Positions 25,931 to 33,642 are shown, counted from the stretch's first letter. The stretch: DNA of 33,642 bases from Faecalicatena sp. (GCA_009774255.1 VSNK01000025.1:1-33642), one strand, 5' to 3'. The notes: generated from the sequence alone by a model not told the origin. Translations and numbers: made by a program.

Positions 25931-25988
25931 AATATATAGTAAAAGGATCAATTTGTATTGTATTTATTTCTTTATTTTTGCAATTTTG
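25931..25988 (-). promoter_or_regulatory. Regulon operator/promoter site 6, for the GH2-esterase operon
   Basis: Gene orientation: weaker half-site AATTGCAAAAA (core 25976-25982) and AAATACAATA (core 25956-25962), 20 bp apart; TATATT -10 (25931-25936) after exactly 19 bp. No -35. The upstream half-site is the most diverged of the set. Confidence 0.7.
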
Positions 25989-26014
25989 ATTTCCCATATT
26001 CATAAAAGCTGCTT

Positions 26015-26480
26015 CTAAACGCTCAGACGCTTCCCCGCATCCTCTTTTACAAGCTCAACCACGACTGCCATGAGCGGAATAAAAAATATAATCCCTATGA
26101 TTCCAAACAGTTTTCCTCCTATCATTGCCGCAATCAGCGTATATAATGGCGGAAGTCCTACAGAACCGCCTACTACTCTCGGATAGATCAGCTGGTTTTC
26201 AATAAACTGGACGATCACATAGACTACCAGGCACCGTACTGCCAGTGCGGGGCTGATGAGCAGTGCAAGGAGCACGCTGATACCGCCTGACAAAAACGCC
26301 CCAACATAGGGAATGATCGCACAGACCGCTGTCAGTACGCCGACCAGGCTCCCATACGGCAATTTGAAGATCGTAAACGCCGCAAACATCAAAGTCCCAA
26401 GGATGACTGCTTCCGTACACTGTCCAGACAGAAAATTTGAAAAAACTGCATATAACATATCTTTTCTCTCAAAAAGGATA
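26015..26480 (-). pseudogene. AI-2E/PerM-type transporter, C-terminal fragment
   Basis: The frame reads SNFLSGQCTEAVILGTLMFA, IIPYVGAFLSGGI, LIYPRVVGGSVGLPPLYTLI and FFIPLMAVVVELVKE, the C-terminal third of AI-2E family exporters (usually 350-400 residues). An ATG at 26458 would give 147 residues, but the N-terminal two thirds are missing. The sequence upstream switches abruptly to an acetyltransferase start in another frame. A deletion relic. Confidence 0.82.
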
Positions 26481-26715
26481 AAAGACTATTTCCATCTTTC
26501 TTTATGCCAAAAACTGCTCCGACAGCCTTATTCCCTATTAGGGCTACTTTTTTATATTTACAGTCTCCTATCGCCCTTTTCAGTACGAAGCTGGAATATT
26601 TTTCAGCATCTTTTTCTTTCTCAAAAAATTTGTCATATACCTGTTCCGCTAAAATTCGTGTAAGTTCTCTTTTGTCCTGCCTTTTATATTCTCTACACTC
26701 GATTTTCTGCCTCAT
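26465..26715 (-). pseudogene. GNAT acetyltransferase N-terminal fragment
   Basis: From ATG 26715 (AAAGGAAG upstream) it reads MRQKIECREYKRQDKRELTR, then IGNKAVGAVFGIKKDG, resembling the start of a GNAT N-acetyltransferase. After about 80 codons it runs into AI-2E sequence in a different frame, where the acetyl-CoA loop should be. The fusion frame stops at 26389. Not functional; the GNAT assignment is tentative. Confidence 0.55.
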
Positions 26716-26789
26716 CACTGATTCTTCCTTTCCTACATTTCTCTTTTTCAAATGAAATAATATACGCGATCACACAAAACACCCTCCTG

Positions 26790-27365
26790 TTACTTTCCGC
26801 TGTTTTTCAGCAATTTCACATTGCGGATTCCATAAAGCACAAATGAAATCCCAATCATCACTGTACAGGCTATAATGGAAACCATAGAGACCACAGGTGT
26901 AATCTCTTGCCAGAATATATGCAGAATCATCATTCCATACAAAAAACAAGTCGCTGCTTTGCCATGCCATTGCGCGCCGCACACAATTCCTGTCCTTTGG
27001 ATCACCAGGATACCGCTTACACTCATATAGATTTCTTTTGCGATCATCAGGATAAACGGCACGATCATCCAATGAAAACGAAGCACTAAACACAGCAGCA
27101 TAACCCCCTGTGTCAGTTTATCCGCAATGGGATCAAGAATCTTTCCAAGGTCGCTTATCATATGAAAATGTCTGGCAATATAGCCATCCGCCATATCCGT
27201 TACACCGGACAGGATCAGAATATATCCTGCCCATACATAATTATTTTCTACCCCATATAACCATACAATCACCGGAAGCAGACATATACGGAAAAAGGAA
27301 AGGATATTCGGAATAGTAACTATTTTCTTCTCATATTTAGAGGTACTATTTCTTCTCTGTTCCAT
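26790..27365 (-). CDS. CDP-alcohol phosphatidyltransferase (PgsA-like)
   Basis: 191 residues, integral membrane. The family motif is complete: D57-M-A-D60-G61-Y-I-A64-R65, then G74, D78 and D82. It transfers a phosphatidyl group from CDP-diacylglycerol to a small alcohol, as in phosphatidylglycerophosphate synthase; the alcohol cannot be told from sequence. The start at ATG 27365 (AGAGGA, 8 nt) is preferred over an in-frame codon at 27419 inside the upstream gene. It follows the anchored hydrolase by 13 bp, so they form an operon. It may be an accessory copy rather than the housekeeping pgsA. Confidence 0.88.
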   Translation of the reverse strand: MEQRRNSTSKYEKKIVTIPNILSFFRICLLPVIVWLYGVENNYVWAGYILILSGVTDMADGYIARHFHMISDLGKILDPIADKLTQGVMLLCLVLRFHWMIVPFILMIAKEIYMSVSGILVIQRTGIVCGAQWHGKAATCFLYGMMILHIFWQEITPVVSMVSIIACTVMIGISFVLYGIRNVKLLKNSGK

Positions 27366-27378
27366 AAATTTTTTCCTC

Positions 27379-28353
27379 TTAATCAAAATCCGCCCAGAAC
27401 TGCTTAACCGTCTGTTCATATAATTTTTTGTCTATCACATAGCCCATTCCATGTCCGGCTCCAGGAATAATAAGAAGCCGTTTCTGCGATACACAGGCTT
27501 TGTAATTCTCATAGGTCATTTCAACTGGAACAAAATCATCATCTGTACCATGAATAAAAAGCACTGGAACCTTACATTTTGCTAACGCATCCTGACAGGA
27601 ATAATCTTTAGAACCAACCTGTATCTTTGCCCGGCACATCTCATCAGCAATACTGCTCATCATATTGTCGTAATAAAGACGCAGATTATTTTCCACAACA
27701 TGCTTCCATATAGCATGAGGTGAAGTATATCCGCAATCGGCAATGATTCCATGAACATTCGAAGGCAGTTCAAAACCCGATGCCATCAAAACGGTAGAAG
27801 CCCCCATAGACACACCGCACAGATAGACCGGGAGATCTCCATATTCCTGTGCGCCTGCCCAATTCGCCCACTCAAGACAGTCATACCGTTCTGTCAGGCC
27901 AAATCCCATATATTCACCACCACTATTATTCTGGCCTCTCTGCTCCGCATACAAGACATGGCAGTCATTATTATGAAAGAAATCAGCTATCAGCCCAAAA
28001 TCTTTTGCCCAGGAAGACCGCCAGCCATGCATGGCAATAATGATACGTTTCGGGTTTTTACAGAGCCGCCAGTGGCCAACCAGTTTTATGCCGTCCCAAG
28101 CTGTGATCTCCACGGTATCATGAGAACTGCCCTCCAACTTTTCCGCTGCGTTTTCACGTACTTTTATAAACGCACTTGTTTCTGGATTGCCTGCAATGTG
28201 TTTTTTAGATTCCTCTACGGTTTTATCTTCCTTGCGGTCTAAAGCAATCTCCACCAATTTCCTGGTGATTGCATAAGACCAGGCCCCGGCAGCAACAAGT
28301 GTTCCCACTGCCAGTCCACTTCCAATCAAAGCTTTCTTTACGCTCTTTTTCAC
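27379..28353 (-). CDS. Membrane-anchored alpha/beta hydrolase
   Basis: 324 residues from GTG 28353, preferred because GGGAGG lies 7 nt upstream. The GTG overlaps the TGA of the upstream gene as GTGA, a sign of translational coupling. One N-terminal membrane helix (~8-30) is followed by an extracytoplasmic or anchored hydrolase domain: IIIAMHGWRSS, elbow GVSMGAST (Ser ~182), HGTDDDFVP and GAGHGMG. Similar to YqkD/BAAT-type serine hydrolases often annotated as alpha/beta fold. Substrate unknown; the adjacent phospholipid-synthesis gene hints at lipid or membrane chemistry, which is a guess. Confidence 0.88.
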   Translation of the reverse strand: MKKSVKKALIGSGLAVGTLVAAGAWSYAITRKLVEIALDRKEDKTVEESKKHIAGNPETSAFIKVRENAAEKLEGSSHDTVEITAWDGIKLVGHWRLCKNPKRIIIAMHGWRSSWAKDFGLIADFFHNNDCHVLYAEQRGQNNSGGEYMGFGLTERYDCLEWANWAGAQEYGDLPVYLCGVSMGASTVLMASGFELPSNVHGIIADCGYTSPHAIWKHVVENNLRLYYDNMMSSIADEMCRAKIQVGSKDYSCQDALAKCKVPVLFIHGTDDDFVPVEMTYENYKACVSQKRLLIIPGAGHGMGYVIDKKLYEQTVKQFWADFD

Positions 28354-30401
28354 AAAATGTCCTCCCTTTCTTTTTCTGAAATATTCAGTCTCTCTTTTAT
28401 CATCGTACAAACCAGTTCCGCTGTTTTTTCAACTCCTAAAAAGTCACTGTTTATGCATATATCATAATTTGATTTATTGCTCCAGTTTCTATTTGTATAG
28501 TGTCTGTAATGGATTGCCCGTTCCTTGTCATTTCTTCTTATCTCTTTTTCTGCTTTGCCTTTATCCAGCCCATAATATGTAACTGCCCTTTTTATTTTAT
28601 CTTTCATACCGCTATATACAAAAACCTTTATAAGGTTCTCTCTGTTTTCCAGTATATAGTCCGCACACCGACCAATGATGACGCATGATTCCTTATCTGC
28701 AATTTCCTCTATGATCTGGGCTTCTTTGATAAATAATTCATCCGCATTGTCTGCCCCTGCATAGCTTTTATGGAAATTGGATATGGCATTCCGCTTCTGT
28801 TCATTATTTTCAATATATTCTTCTGACAGCCCTGTCTGTTCCGCCAGTTTAACGATAATATCTTTGTCATATAATTTGATTCCAAGATTTTCGGCAATCA
28901 TTTTTCCTATATATCGTCCGCCAGAACCATACTCTCTGGAAAGAGAAACCAGTATCTGTTTGTCAAAAACATTGCCTATATCTGCATTTCCGGCTAACGC
29001 AGTGGACTTTCCTTTGCTTCTGCCGAGCGAACGCAGTTCTGTTACAAGCAATATGACAGCCAGCAAAAATGACAGTCCATCCGCTGCCGGCCTCGCCGAC
29101 AATACGCCTGTTATCCCGAATAAATGTCCTAAAAGCAACATTCCTAAAACGGGAAAAATTGCCTGCTTTGACAGAGAAAGAAACGAGCTTTTGCCTCCTT
29201 TTCCTATTGCCTGCAAAAATACTCCTACTGGTGTCTGGACACTGGTTCCGATAATCAACAGCGTGTAAATCTGGAAAGCCATTTTTGCAAATTCAATGTA
29301 GCTGCTGTCGCCACTTCCTCCAAAAAGCAGAATAATCTTATCCGGTATCGTTTCAAACATAAGAAACGCCGCTGTGCTGATAATCAGTCCGCTTATAATT
29401 GCCGTTCTAAGCGTCTTTTTTACTCTATCATAGTTTTTTGCTCCATAATTATAGCCAATGATCGGCTGGGCTCCCACCGCCAGCCCTAAAATGATACTAT
29501 TTAGTATCTCGGTTACTTTCACAACGATTCCGATTACCGTAATGGGAATTTCTGACCCATAAACCGAGGCAGCACCGTATGTTTTCAGCAGATTGTTTTG
29601 CATCCCCATAATAATTGCTGCAAATATTTGTGTAATAAAACTGCTGACACCAAGCATAGAAACCCTTGCCGAAATGGGAATACTAAATCTGAAATTCTTT
29701 TTCAACTCTACATTTTTCAGTTTTCTTAAACGGGTTACATTCAGCAAAAAAGACACAACCTGACTGATAACTGTTGCGATTGCTGCCCCTTTCACTCCAA
29801 GATGAAATACAAAAATGAAAATGGGATCTAAAATGACATTCAGAACTGATCCCACCAACATGGAACCCATTGCATATTTAGGGCTTCCATCTGCTCTGAT
29901 AATCGAATTGAGGGTTGCACATACCGTCATAAAGGGTAATCCCAGGGCAATGATATACCCATAATCTTTCGCATAAGGTTCTAATTCAGCCGTACAGCCA
30001 AACAAATCCAATAATTGCGGAAAGAATATCAATACACCAGTTGTAAGCAATATAGACGTAACAACTGATAATATCATTCCATTCGCAACGCCTTTGCCAG
30101 CATCCTCTTTTTTGTTTGCCCCAAGCATTAAGCTCAAATACGCTGATGCTCCGTCACCAAACATCAAAGCAAAAGAAGCAAATACAATCGTAATCGGGAA
30201 AATAATATTCGTTGCGCCATTTCCCAAATATCCCACGCCCCGGCCAATAAATATCTGGTCAACAATGTTGTAAAGTGCATTTACGAGCATCGAAATAATA
30301 CTTGGGATTGCGTACATTTTAAGTAACTTTCCAATTTTTTCATACCCCAGTATGTTCGTCTCCGATTGACTTTTCACATCTATTTTCAAATTTCTTTCCA
30401 T
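28350..30401 (-). CDS. MATE transporter fused to a cytidylate-kinase-like domain
   Basis: 683 residues from ATG 30401 (GGGAGG upstream). Residues ~1-460 are a 12-segment MATE efflux protein (NALYNIVDQIFIGRGVGYLG and FGDGASAYLSLMLG near the start). After GKSTALAGNADIGN the chain continues as a ~200-residue soluble domain of the cytidylate-kinase-like family: ILVSLSREYGSGGRYIGKMI with a P-loop-like GSGG, LYDKDIIVKLAE, CVIIGRCADYIL and NDKERAIHYRHYTNRNW. There is no frameshift, so this is one polypeptide. The kinase half may regulate the pump or phosphorylate its cargo (speculation). It is preceded by a leader with a terminator hairpin and coupled to the hydrolase gene downstream. Confidence 0.9.
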   Translation of the reverse strand: MERNLKIDVKSQSETNILGYEKIGKLLKMYAIPSIISMLVNALYNIVDQIFIGRGVGYLGNGATNIIFPITIVFASFALMFGDGASAYLSLMLGANKKEDAGKGVANGMILSVVTSILLTTGVLIFFPQLLDLFGCTAELEPYAKDYGYIIALGLPFMTVCATLNSIIRADGSPKYAMGSMLVGSVLNVILDPIFIFVFHLGVKGAAIATVISQVVSFLLNVTRLRKLKNVELKKNFRFSIPISARVSMLGVSSFITQIFAAIIMGMQNNLLKTYGAASVYGSEIPITVIGIVVKVTEILNSIILGLAVGAQPIIGYNYGAKNYDRVKKTLRTAIISGLIISTAAFLMFETIPDKIILLFGGSGDSSYIEFAKMAFQIYTLLIIGTSVQTPVGVFLQAIGKGGKSSFLSLSKQAIFPVLGMLLLGHLFGITGVLSARPAADGLSFLLAVILLVTELRSLGRSKGKSTALAGNADIGNVFDKQILVSLSREYGSGGRYIGKMIAENLGIKLYDKDIIVKLAEQTGLSEEYIENNEQKRNAISNFHKSYAGADNADELFIKEAQIIEEIADKESCVIIGRCADYILENRENLIKVFVYSGMKDKIKRAVTYYGLDKGKAEKEIRRNDKERAIHYRHYTNRNWSNKSNYDICINSDFLGVEKTAELVCTMIKERLNISEKEREDIL

Positions 30402-30417
30402 AATATCCTCCCTATAG

Positions 30418-30519
30418 CTATATATAAAAATGAGCCCTGTTACATTTAAAATAACCGAGCTCACTCGACATCTTTCTCGACATACGACCTGTTTTTACAA
30501 GTGGGTGCTGCGGCACCAT
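30418..30519 (-). CDS. Possible leader peptide upstream of the MATE-kinase gene
   Basis: A 33-codon frame starts at ATG 30519 (or the adjacent GTG, 5 nt from GGAGG): MVPQHPLVKTGRMSRKMSSE, then LGYFKCNRAHFYI. Its last third overlaps the terminator-like hairpin at 30432-30462. Such an overlap is known from attenuators in which ribosome position decides termination. No homolog is recognised and it may simply be chance. Confidence 0.3.
   Translation of the reverse strand: MVPQHPLVKTGRMSRKMSSELGYFKCNRAHFYI
30424..30462 (-). terminator. Terminator or attenuator before the MATE-kinase gene
   Basis: An 11-bp stem (30452-30462 with 30432-30442, one mismatch and one wobble) and 9-nt loop are followed on the minus strand by ATTTTTATA. 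It stands between cheW and the MATE-kinase start, so it either ends the cheW transcript or attenuates the transporter. Confidence 0.7.
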
Positions 30520-30536
30520 GTCCTCCGATGATTCCT

Positions 30537-30965
30537 TTATATAGGTTTTATTTTCTTATAGAATTTTGGCACATTAAGTAATACAAAGTTTTCGCCGTCA
30601 AAATTCAAAACCTTCCGATGAGTAATAATATCTTCCTTCAGCTCCACTTCTGTCTGCTCTGTCAGCAGCGATATTTTATCCGTCAGCACACCAATCGATT
30701 GTCCTTGATAATCCAATACTAATATAAGAGAATAGAAATGTTCCTGCTCCTTTACATCTTTCCCATTCTCAAATCTTACTATATCAACAATCGGCACCAG
30801 TTTCTGCTCCATACGCATAATGCGTTTCACATAAGGAGGCATTCTCGGAGGTACGCAATGCGGAAACTTCTCGGATGTGGTCACAATATACCCCACATAT
30901 TCCATAGGTATGGCATAGTGCATTCCTCCGGTATCAAACACCATATACTTGTTAGAAGCTTCCAT
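30537..30965 (-). CDS. CheW-like domain protein
   Basis: 142 residues making a single CheW/SH3-pair domain: KYMVFDTGGMHYAIPMEYVG, then RIMRMEQKLVPIVDIVRFE and SIGVLTDKISLL. CheW couples chemoreceptors to the kinase CheA, but no receptor, CheA or motility gene lies nearby. Its ATG has AGGAGG 7 nt upstream, in the 11-bp gap behind the MutS2-like gene, so the two are cotranscribed. A stand-alone adapter used for something other than chemotaxis is possible. Family assignment rests on pattern and length. Confidence 0.8.
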   Translation of the reverse strand: MEASNKYMVFDTGGMHYAIPMEYVGYIVTTSEKFPHCVPPRMPPYVKRIMRMEQKLVPIVDIVRFENGKDVKEQEHFYSLILVLDYQGQSIGVLTDKISLLTEQTEVELKEDIITHRKVLNFDGENFVLLNVPKFYKKIKPI

Positions 30966-30976
30966 TCTTATACCTC

Positions 30977-32533
30977 CTATATTCTCTGACTCTGATCTTT
31001 TTTCAGAAATTCTTTTGCATTTTCAATCAGATCATCCTCCAGCCCTAATCGTTTTGAAATCGCAAAGGCATTACTGGCTCCAACTGCCCCGATCATCAGC
31101 CTGTATGTGGGGCTTAACGTTTCCACGTCAAATTCACAACAGGCATTTTGTATGCCTTCCGTTGTTAAGGCAAGTGCCTTTATCTGTGCGTAATGAGTTG
31201 TCGCCAGTGTCCGGATCTGTCTGGAATGCAGTTTCATCAAAATGGAGGCTGCAAGCGCAGCGCCTTCTGCCGGATCCGTGCCAGAGCCAAGCTCATCAAT
31301 CAGTACAAGGGACTCCTGGTCAGCTGCTTTCAATATCTGTATGATATTGGTCATATGGGATGAAAAAGTACTGAGACTCTGGGCAATGCTTTGTTCATCT
31401 CCGATATCTGCAAACACCTCTTTAAACACAGAAAGCTCAGACCCTTCTGCCGCCGGGATATGGAGACCTGCCTGCCCCATGACCGTCATAATTCCCACCG
31501 TTTTCATGGTCAGAGTCTTCCCACCTGTATTGGGCCCCGTAATGACAAGAAGATCATACTCCCCTCCTAATTCAAGCGTGGTCGGGACAACTTGATCCGG
31601 ATCAAGCAGGGGATGGCGTCCCTCCTTGATGCGGATAAAGTTTTTCTTATTGAAAATCGGTGCGGTTCCATGATACGCTTCGGATAAATAGGCTTTCGCA
31701 AAAATAAAATCAAGTTCCGTTAAAATAGCAAAATCCTTTCGGACATACTTTAGCTGTGCCTTTACCATGTTGCTGAGATCGTCAAGCACAATGGCAATCT
31801 CTATCTTTTCCTGATACTGATAATCCTGCAGCTCACTGGCTGCGGCGGCTACGCTTTTTGGTTCGATAAACACAGTCCCGCCTGAACCGGATTGTCCCTG
31901 CACCGTACCCGGCACTTTACTGCGGCAGGCATATTTTACTGCGAGGCAATAAGCTCCGTTTCGCTGGCTGATGAAAGTATCTGAAAGATACGCCCTGTAT
32001 TTGCCGCTGATAAATGAGCGCAGCTGATTCTGAATCTTATCCTCAGTAATCTTTATTTTCCTCCGGACTTTTTCAAGCCTCTGGCTTGCCGTGTCATATA
32101 GCTCCGTGTCAGAACGGATACACCGCCGGATTTCCTGATTGATCTTGAGAAGCGGGGAAAGCTGGTTGAACCGGGCATCCAAAATGTCTTTTTCATCCTC
32201 TGGTATTTCACGGCAGCCATAATCCTTCGCTTTACCCGCGGCATCCAGCAGGTCACTGATGCGGAGCAATTCTGCCGGAGACAAAGCATTCCCATTTTCT
32301 AACCGGTCAAGTACACTGCTCAAATCCGTCACTTTATGAAAAGAAATGTGATGGTTATGTCTGATCCGTTCCCTTGCGGCAGATGTTTCATCCTGTAAGT
32401 GCCGGATCCGGTCAAGATCCGTATCCGGCAAAAGGTTCCTGCACGCCTCCCTTCCTGGTTCCGATGTTGCATATTTTTCTAACATTTCCTGTATTTTCTG
32501 AAATTCAAGTATCTGAAATATTTTTTCATTCAC
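30977..32533 (-). CDS. Short MutS2-like ATPase lacking the Smr nuclease domain
   Basis: 518 residues from GTG 32533 (AAGGA, 8 nt), which gives the family start NEKIFQILEFQKI; an ATG at 32542 has AAGG directly against it and is less likely. MutS core and clamp helices lead into the ATPase: Walker A ITGPNTGGKT (~332-340), Walker B LVLIDELGSGTDPAEG, then ATTHYAQIKALA. Full MutS2 is ~780 residues with KOW and Smr domains; this one ends right after the ATPase, at FLKKDQSQRI. It could bind branched DNA or collided ribosomes without cutting. It overlaps the marR gene by 8 bp and is followed at 11 bp by cheW. Confidence 0.85.
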   Translation of the reverse strand: MNEKIFQILEFQKIQEMLEKYATSEPGREACRNLLPDTDLDRIRHLQDETSAARERIRHNHHISFHKVTDLSSVLDRLENGNALSPAELLRISDLLDAAGKAKDYGCREIPEDEKDILDARFNQLSPLLKINQEIRRCIRSDTELYDTASQRLEKVRRKIKITEDKIQNQLRSFISGKYRAYLSDTFISQRNGAYCLAVKYACRSKVPGTVQGQSGSGGTVFIEPKSVAAAASELQDYQYQEKIEIAIVLDDLSNMVKAQLKYVRKDFAILTELDFIFAKAYLSEAYHGTAPIFNKKNFIRIKEGRHPLLDPDQVVPTTLELGGEYDLLVITGPNTGGKTLTMKTVGIMTVMGQAGLHIPAAEGSELSVFKEVFADIGDEQSIAQSLSTFSSHMTNIIQILKAADQESLVLIDELGSGTDPAEGAALAASILMKLHSRQIRTLATTHYAQIKALALTTEGIQNACCEFDVETLSPTYRLMIGAVGASNAFAISKRLGLEDDLIENAKEFLKKDQSQRI

Positions 32534-32999
32534 TGCTATCATCCTTCTTTCTCACATCATTCATCTGAAATTCCTTTTTTAAATGCAGGATATACTTATC
32601 AAACATTGATATACATACCTGTACTTCCTGGGGATCCGCTCCTTCCATCGCTTTCTGCTCAGCCTCAAAAATCCACAATACCCTGTTTTTACCATAACGA
32701 CAGCCTTCCTCAGTCAATCGGATCACTTTACGGTTTTTCGTTCCCGCTGCATGTTCCAAAAGCACATACCCTCTTTTCATAAGACTGGCTATGAGCGAAT
32801 TCATTGTCTGTTTTGGCAGGGAAAGCAACTCGCACAAATCCTGTTGGGAATATTCTATTTCTGCATTTAATAACATTGACCATATGCGGATTTCACCATT
32901 AGGAATCCCGGATTTTCTGGCTGCAATGCGGTAAAGTGAATGAAGTTCCTTTGTTTTTTGGTTTATAATGTCTACCTGCCTCCTGGTATTTCCATCCAT
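32526..32999 (-). CDS. MarR-family regulator
   Basis: 157 residues with the MarR winged-helix core: YSQQDLCELLSLPKQTMNSL, then RGYVLLEHAAGTKNRKVIRL. The frame is open to 33173 but the extra part overlaps the MATE remnant and is not family sequence. The nearest clear ribosome binding site (AAAGGAGG) is about 15 nt from ATG 32999, longer than ideal; a non-ATG start 2 codons upstream cannot be excluded. It sits behind a MATE gene, the usual MarR-efflux pairing, and overlaps the MutS2-like start. A palindrome at 33613-33626 upstream of the MATE remnant is a candidate operator. Confidence 0.85.
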   Translation of the reverse strand: MDGNTRRQVDIINQKTKELHSLYRIAARKSGIPNGEIRIWSMLLNAEIEYSQQDLCELLSLPKQTMNSLIASLMKRGYVLLEHAAGTKNRKVIRLTEEGCRYGKNRVLWIFEAEQKAMEGADPQEVQVCISMFDKYILHLKKEFQMNDVRKKDDSSE

Positions 33000-33084
33000 A
33001 CTAATTTTTTTTGTCCTCCTTTGAAAAACTCTTCTATGCATGGTATTCGTCTGACAGAACATGGAATATCTCTGCTGTACTTTT

Positions 33085-33575
33085 TCAGCTGTCAAGTTGT
33101 TCTTGAGGCATTCTTCCAATCGAACGGAGCTCACCCACAAGCAGCACGATGGACAATAAGAACGCCAGGCCATCGGCAGCAGCTCTTGCGGATACTACAC
33201 CGAATATTCCGAATAAATGTCCCAGGATAAACATTCCCAGGATTGGAGTATTCCGTTCCCGGCTCCCCTGGCTGCTTCCTCTTTTTGGCCTCTCCCAAGC
33301 TTCAAACTCAGATATGCGGATGCACCGTCACCGAGCATCAACGAGAAAGACGCAAAGGCGATCGTCAGCGGGAAGATGATATTCGTTGCGCCGGTTCCCA
33401 AATATCCAATGCCCTGCCCGATAAATATCTGATCCACAATGTTGTATAGTGCATTTACGAGCATGGAAACAATACTCGGTATCGCATAGATCCTGAGCAG
33501 CTTTCCGATTTTTTCATATCCTAATATGTTTGTATCTGCCGGTTTTTGCGCAGCGGTTTTTATACTATTTTCCAT
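33085..33575 (-). pseudogene. MATE transporter with a large internal deletion
   Basis: From ATG 33575 about 105 residues match the start of the MATE-kinase fusion closely (TNILGYEKIGKLL, NALYNIVDQIFIGQGIGYLG). Near 33245 the frame shifts and a C-terminal piece follows: LGMFILGHLFGIFGVVSARA, then ADGLAFLLSIVLL, ending at TGA 33085-33087. About 300 central residues are missing, so it cannot transport. The second piece lacks any kinase domain. MATE and marR were probably one operon before the deletion. Confidence 0.85.
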
Positions 33576-33612
33576 AATACACTCCTTGTTTGCTGCAAAG
33601 TTCTATTTTAAA

Positions 33613-33626
33613 ATCCGATATCGGAT
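33613..33626. promoter_or_regulatory. Palindromic candidate operator of the MarR regulator
   Basis: ATCCGATATCGGAT is a perfect 14-bp palindrome in the presumed promoter region of the MATE-marR operon, about 40 bp before the MATE start. Size and symmetry suit a MarR dimer. The link is inference. Confidence 0.45.
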
Positions 33627-33642
33627 ATATAATGTATTTAGG

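Noticed and set aside
28350..30401. Riboswitch (guanidine or similar) before the MATE-kinase gene
   Set aside because: No conserved aptamer pattern could be recognised in the 130-nt leader; only a terminator-like hairpin and a short frame are visible.
30977..32542. MutS mismatch-repair protein or a truncated full-length MutS2
   Set aside because: No mismatch-binding domain for MutS, and the stop is clean with cheW 11 bp later, so no sign of a lost KOW/Smr part in the window.

Overview
The window looks like a chromosomal accessory region of a gut-type Bacillota, most likely Lachnospiraceae. Support: AGGAGG-type ribosome binding sites, AT-rich promoters with TTGNNN-17-TANNNT spacing, paired GPH-family symporters with cytoplasmic glycoside hydrolases, MarR/MATE cassettes and a MutS2-like gene. 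The genus cannot be fixed from the sequence. No rRNA, tRNA, CRISPR array or recognisable transposase was seen.

Layout. 1-159: an operator/promoter for an unseen minus-strand gene to the left, plus the promoter of an AraC regulator (159-1349). 1393-3789: decayed genes on the minus strand: a winged-helix regulator with an amber stop, an NAD-epimerase-like gene with an internal deletion, and the middle of an old-yellow-enzyme-like flavoenzyme truncated against the next gene. 3788-8904: operon GH78 alpha-L-rhamnosidase then GH3 beta-glucosidase. 9026-10398: a scar with a 3' piece of one AraC gene, a MATE remnant and a 5'-truncated second AraC gene. 10455-10819: a probable type I toxin-antitoxin locus. 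10887-16641: operon of two paralogous GPH symporters and two GH43-type enzymes, with structured repeats in its gaps. 17000-19750: a second GH78 rhamnosidase. 19908-21113: a third AraC regulator. 21207-21793: a broken SGNH esterase. 22303-25899: GH2 enzyme and alpha/beta esterase. 26015-33642: a different, minus-strand region of general genes: chimeric GNAT/AI-2E remnants, a CDP-alcohol phosphatidyltransferase, an anchored alpha/beta hydrolase, a MATE transporter fused to a cytidylate-kinase-like domain, CheW, a short MutS2-like protein, MarR and a deleted MATE gene.

How the parts work together. The left 26 kb reads as a regulon for uptake and intracellular stripping of rhamnose-containing plant glycosides: GPH symporters import, then GH78, GH3, GH43 and GH2 enzymes (none with a signal peptide) and an esterase trim the substrate. 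The strongest observation is a shared operator. Six sites carry two direct half-sites of consensus TTTAYAATA exactly 20 bp apart, and in all six the -10 hexamer begins exactly 19 bp after the second half-site, with no normal -35. This is the expected layout of an activator-dependent promoter, and the AraC paralogs, two of which start immediately beside a site, are the obvious candidate activators.
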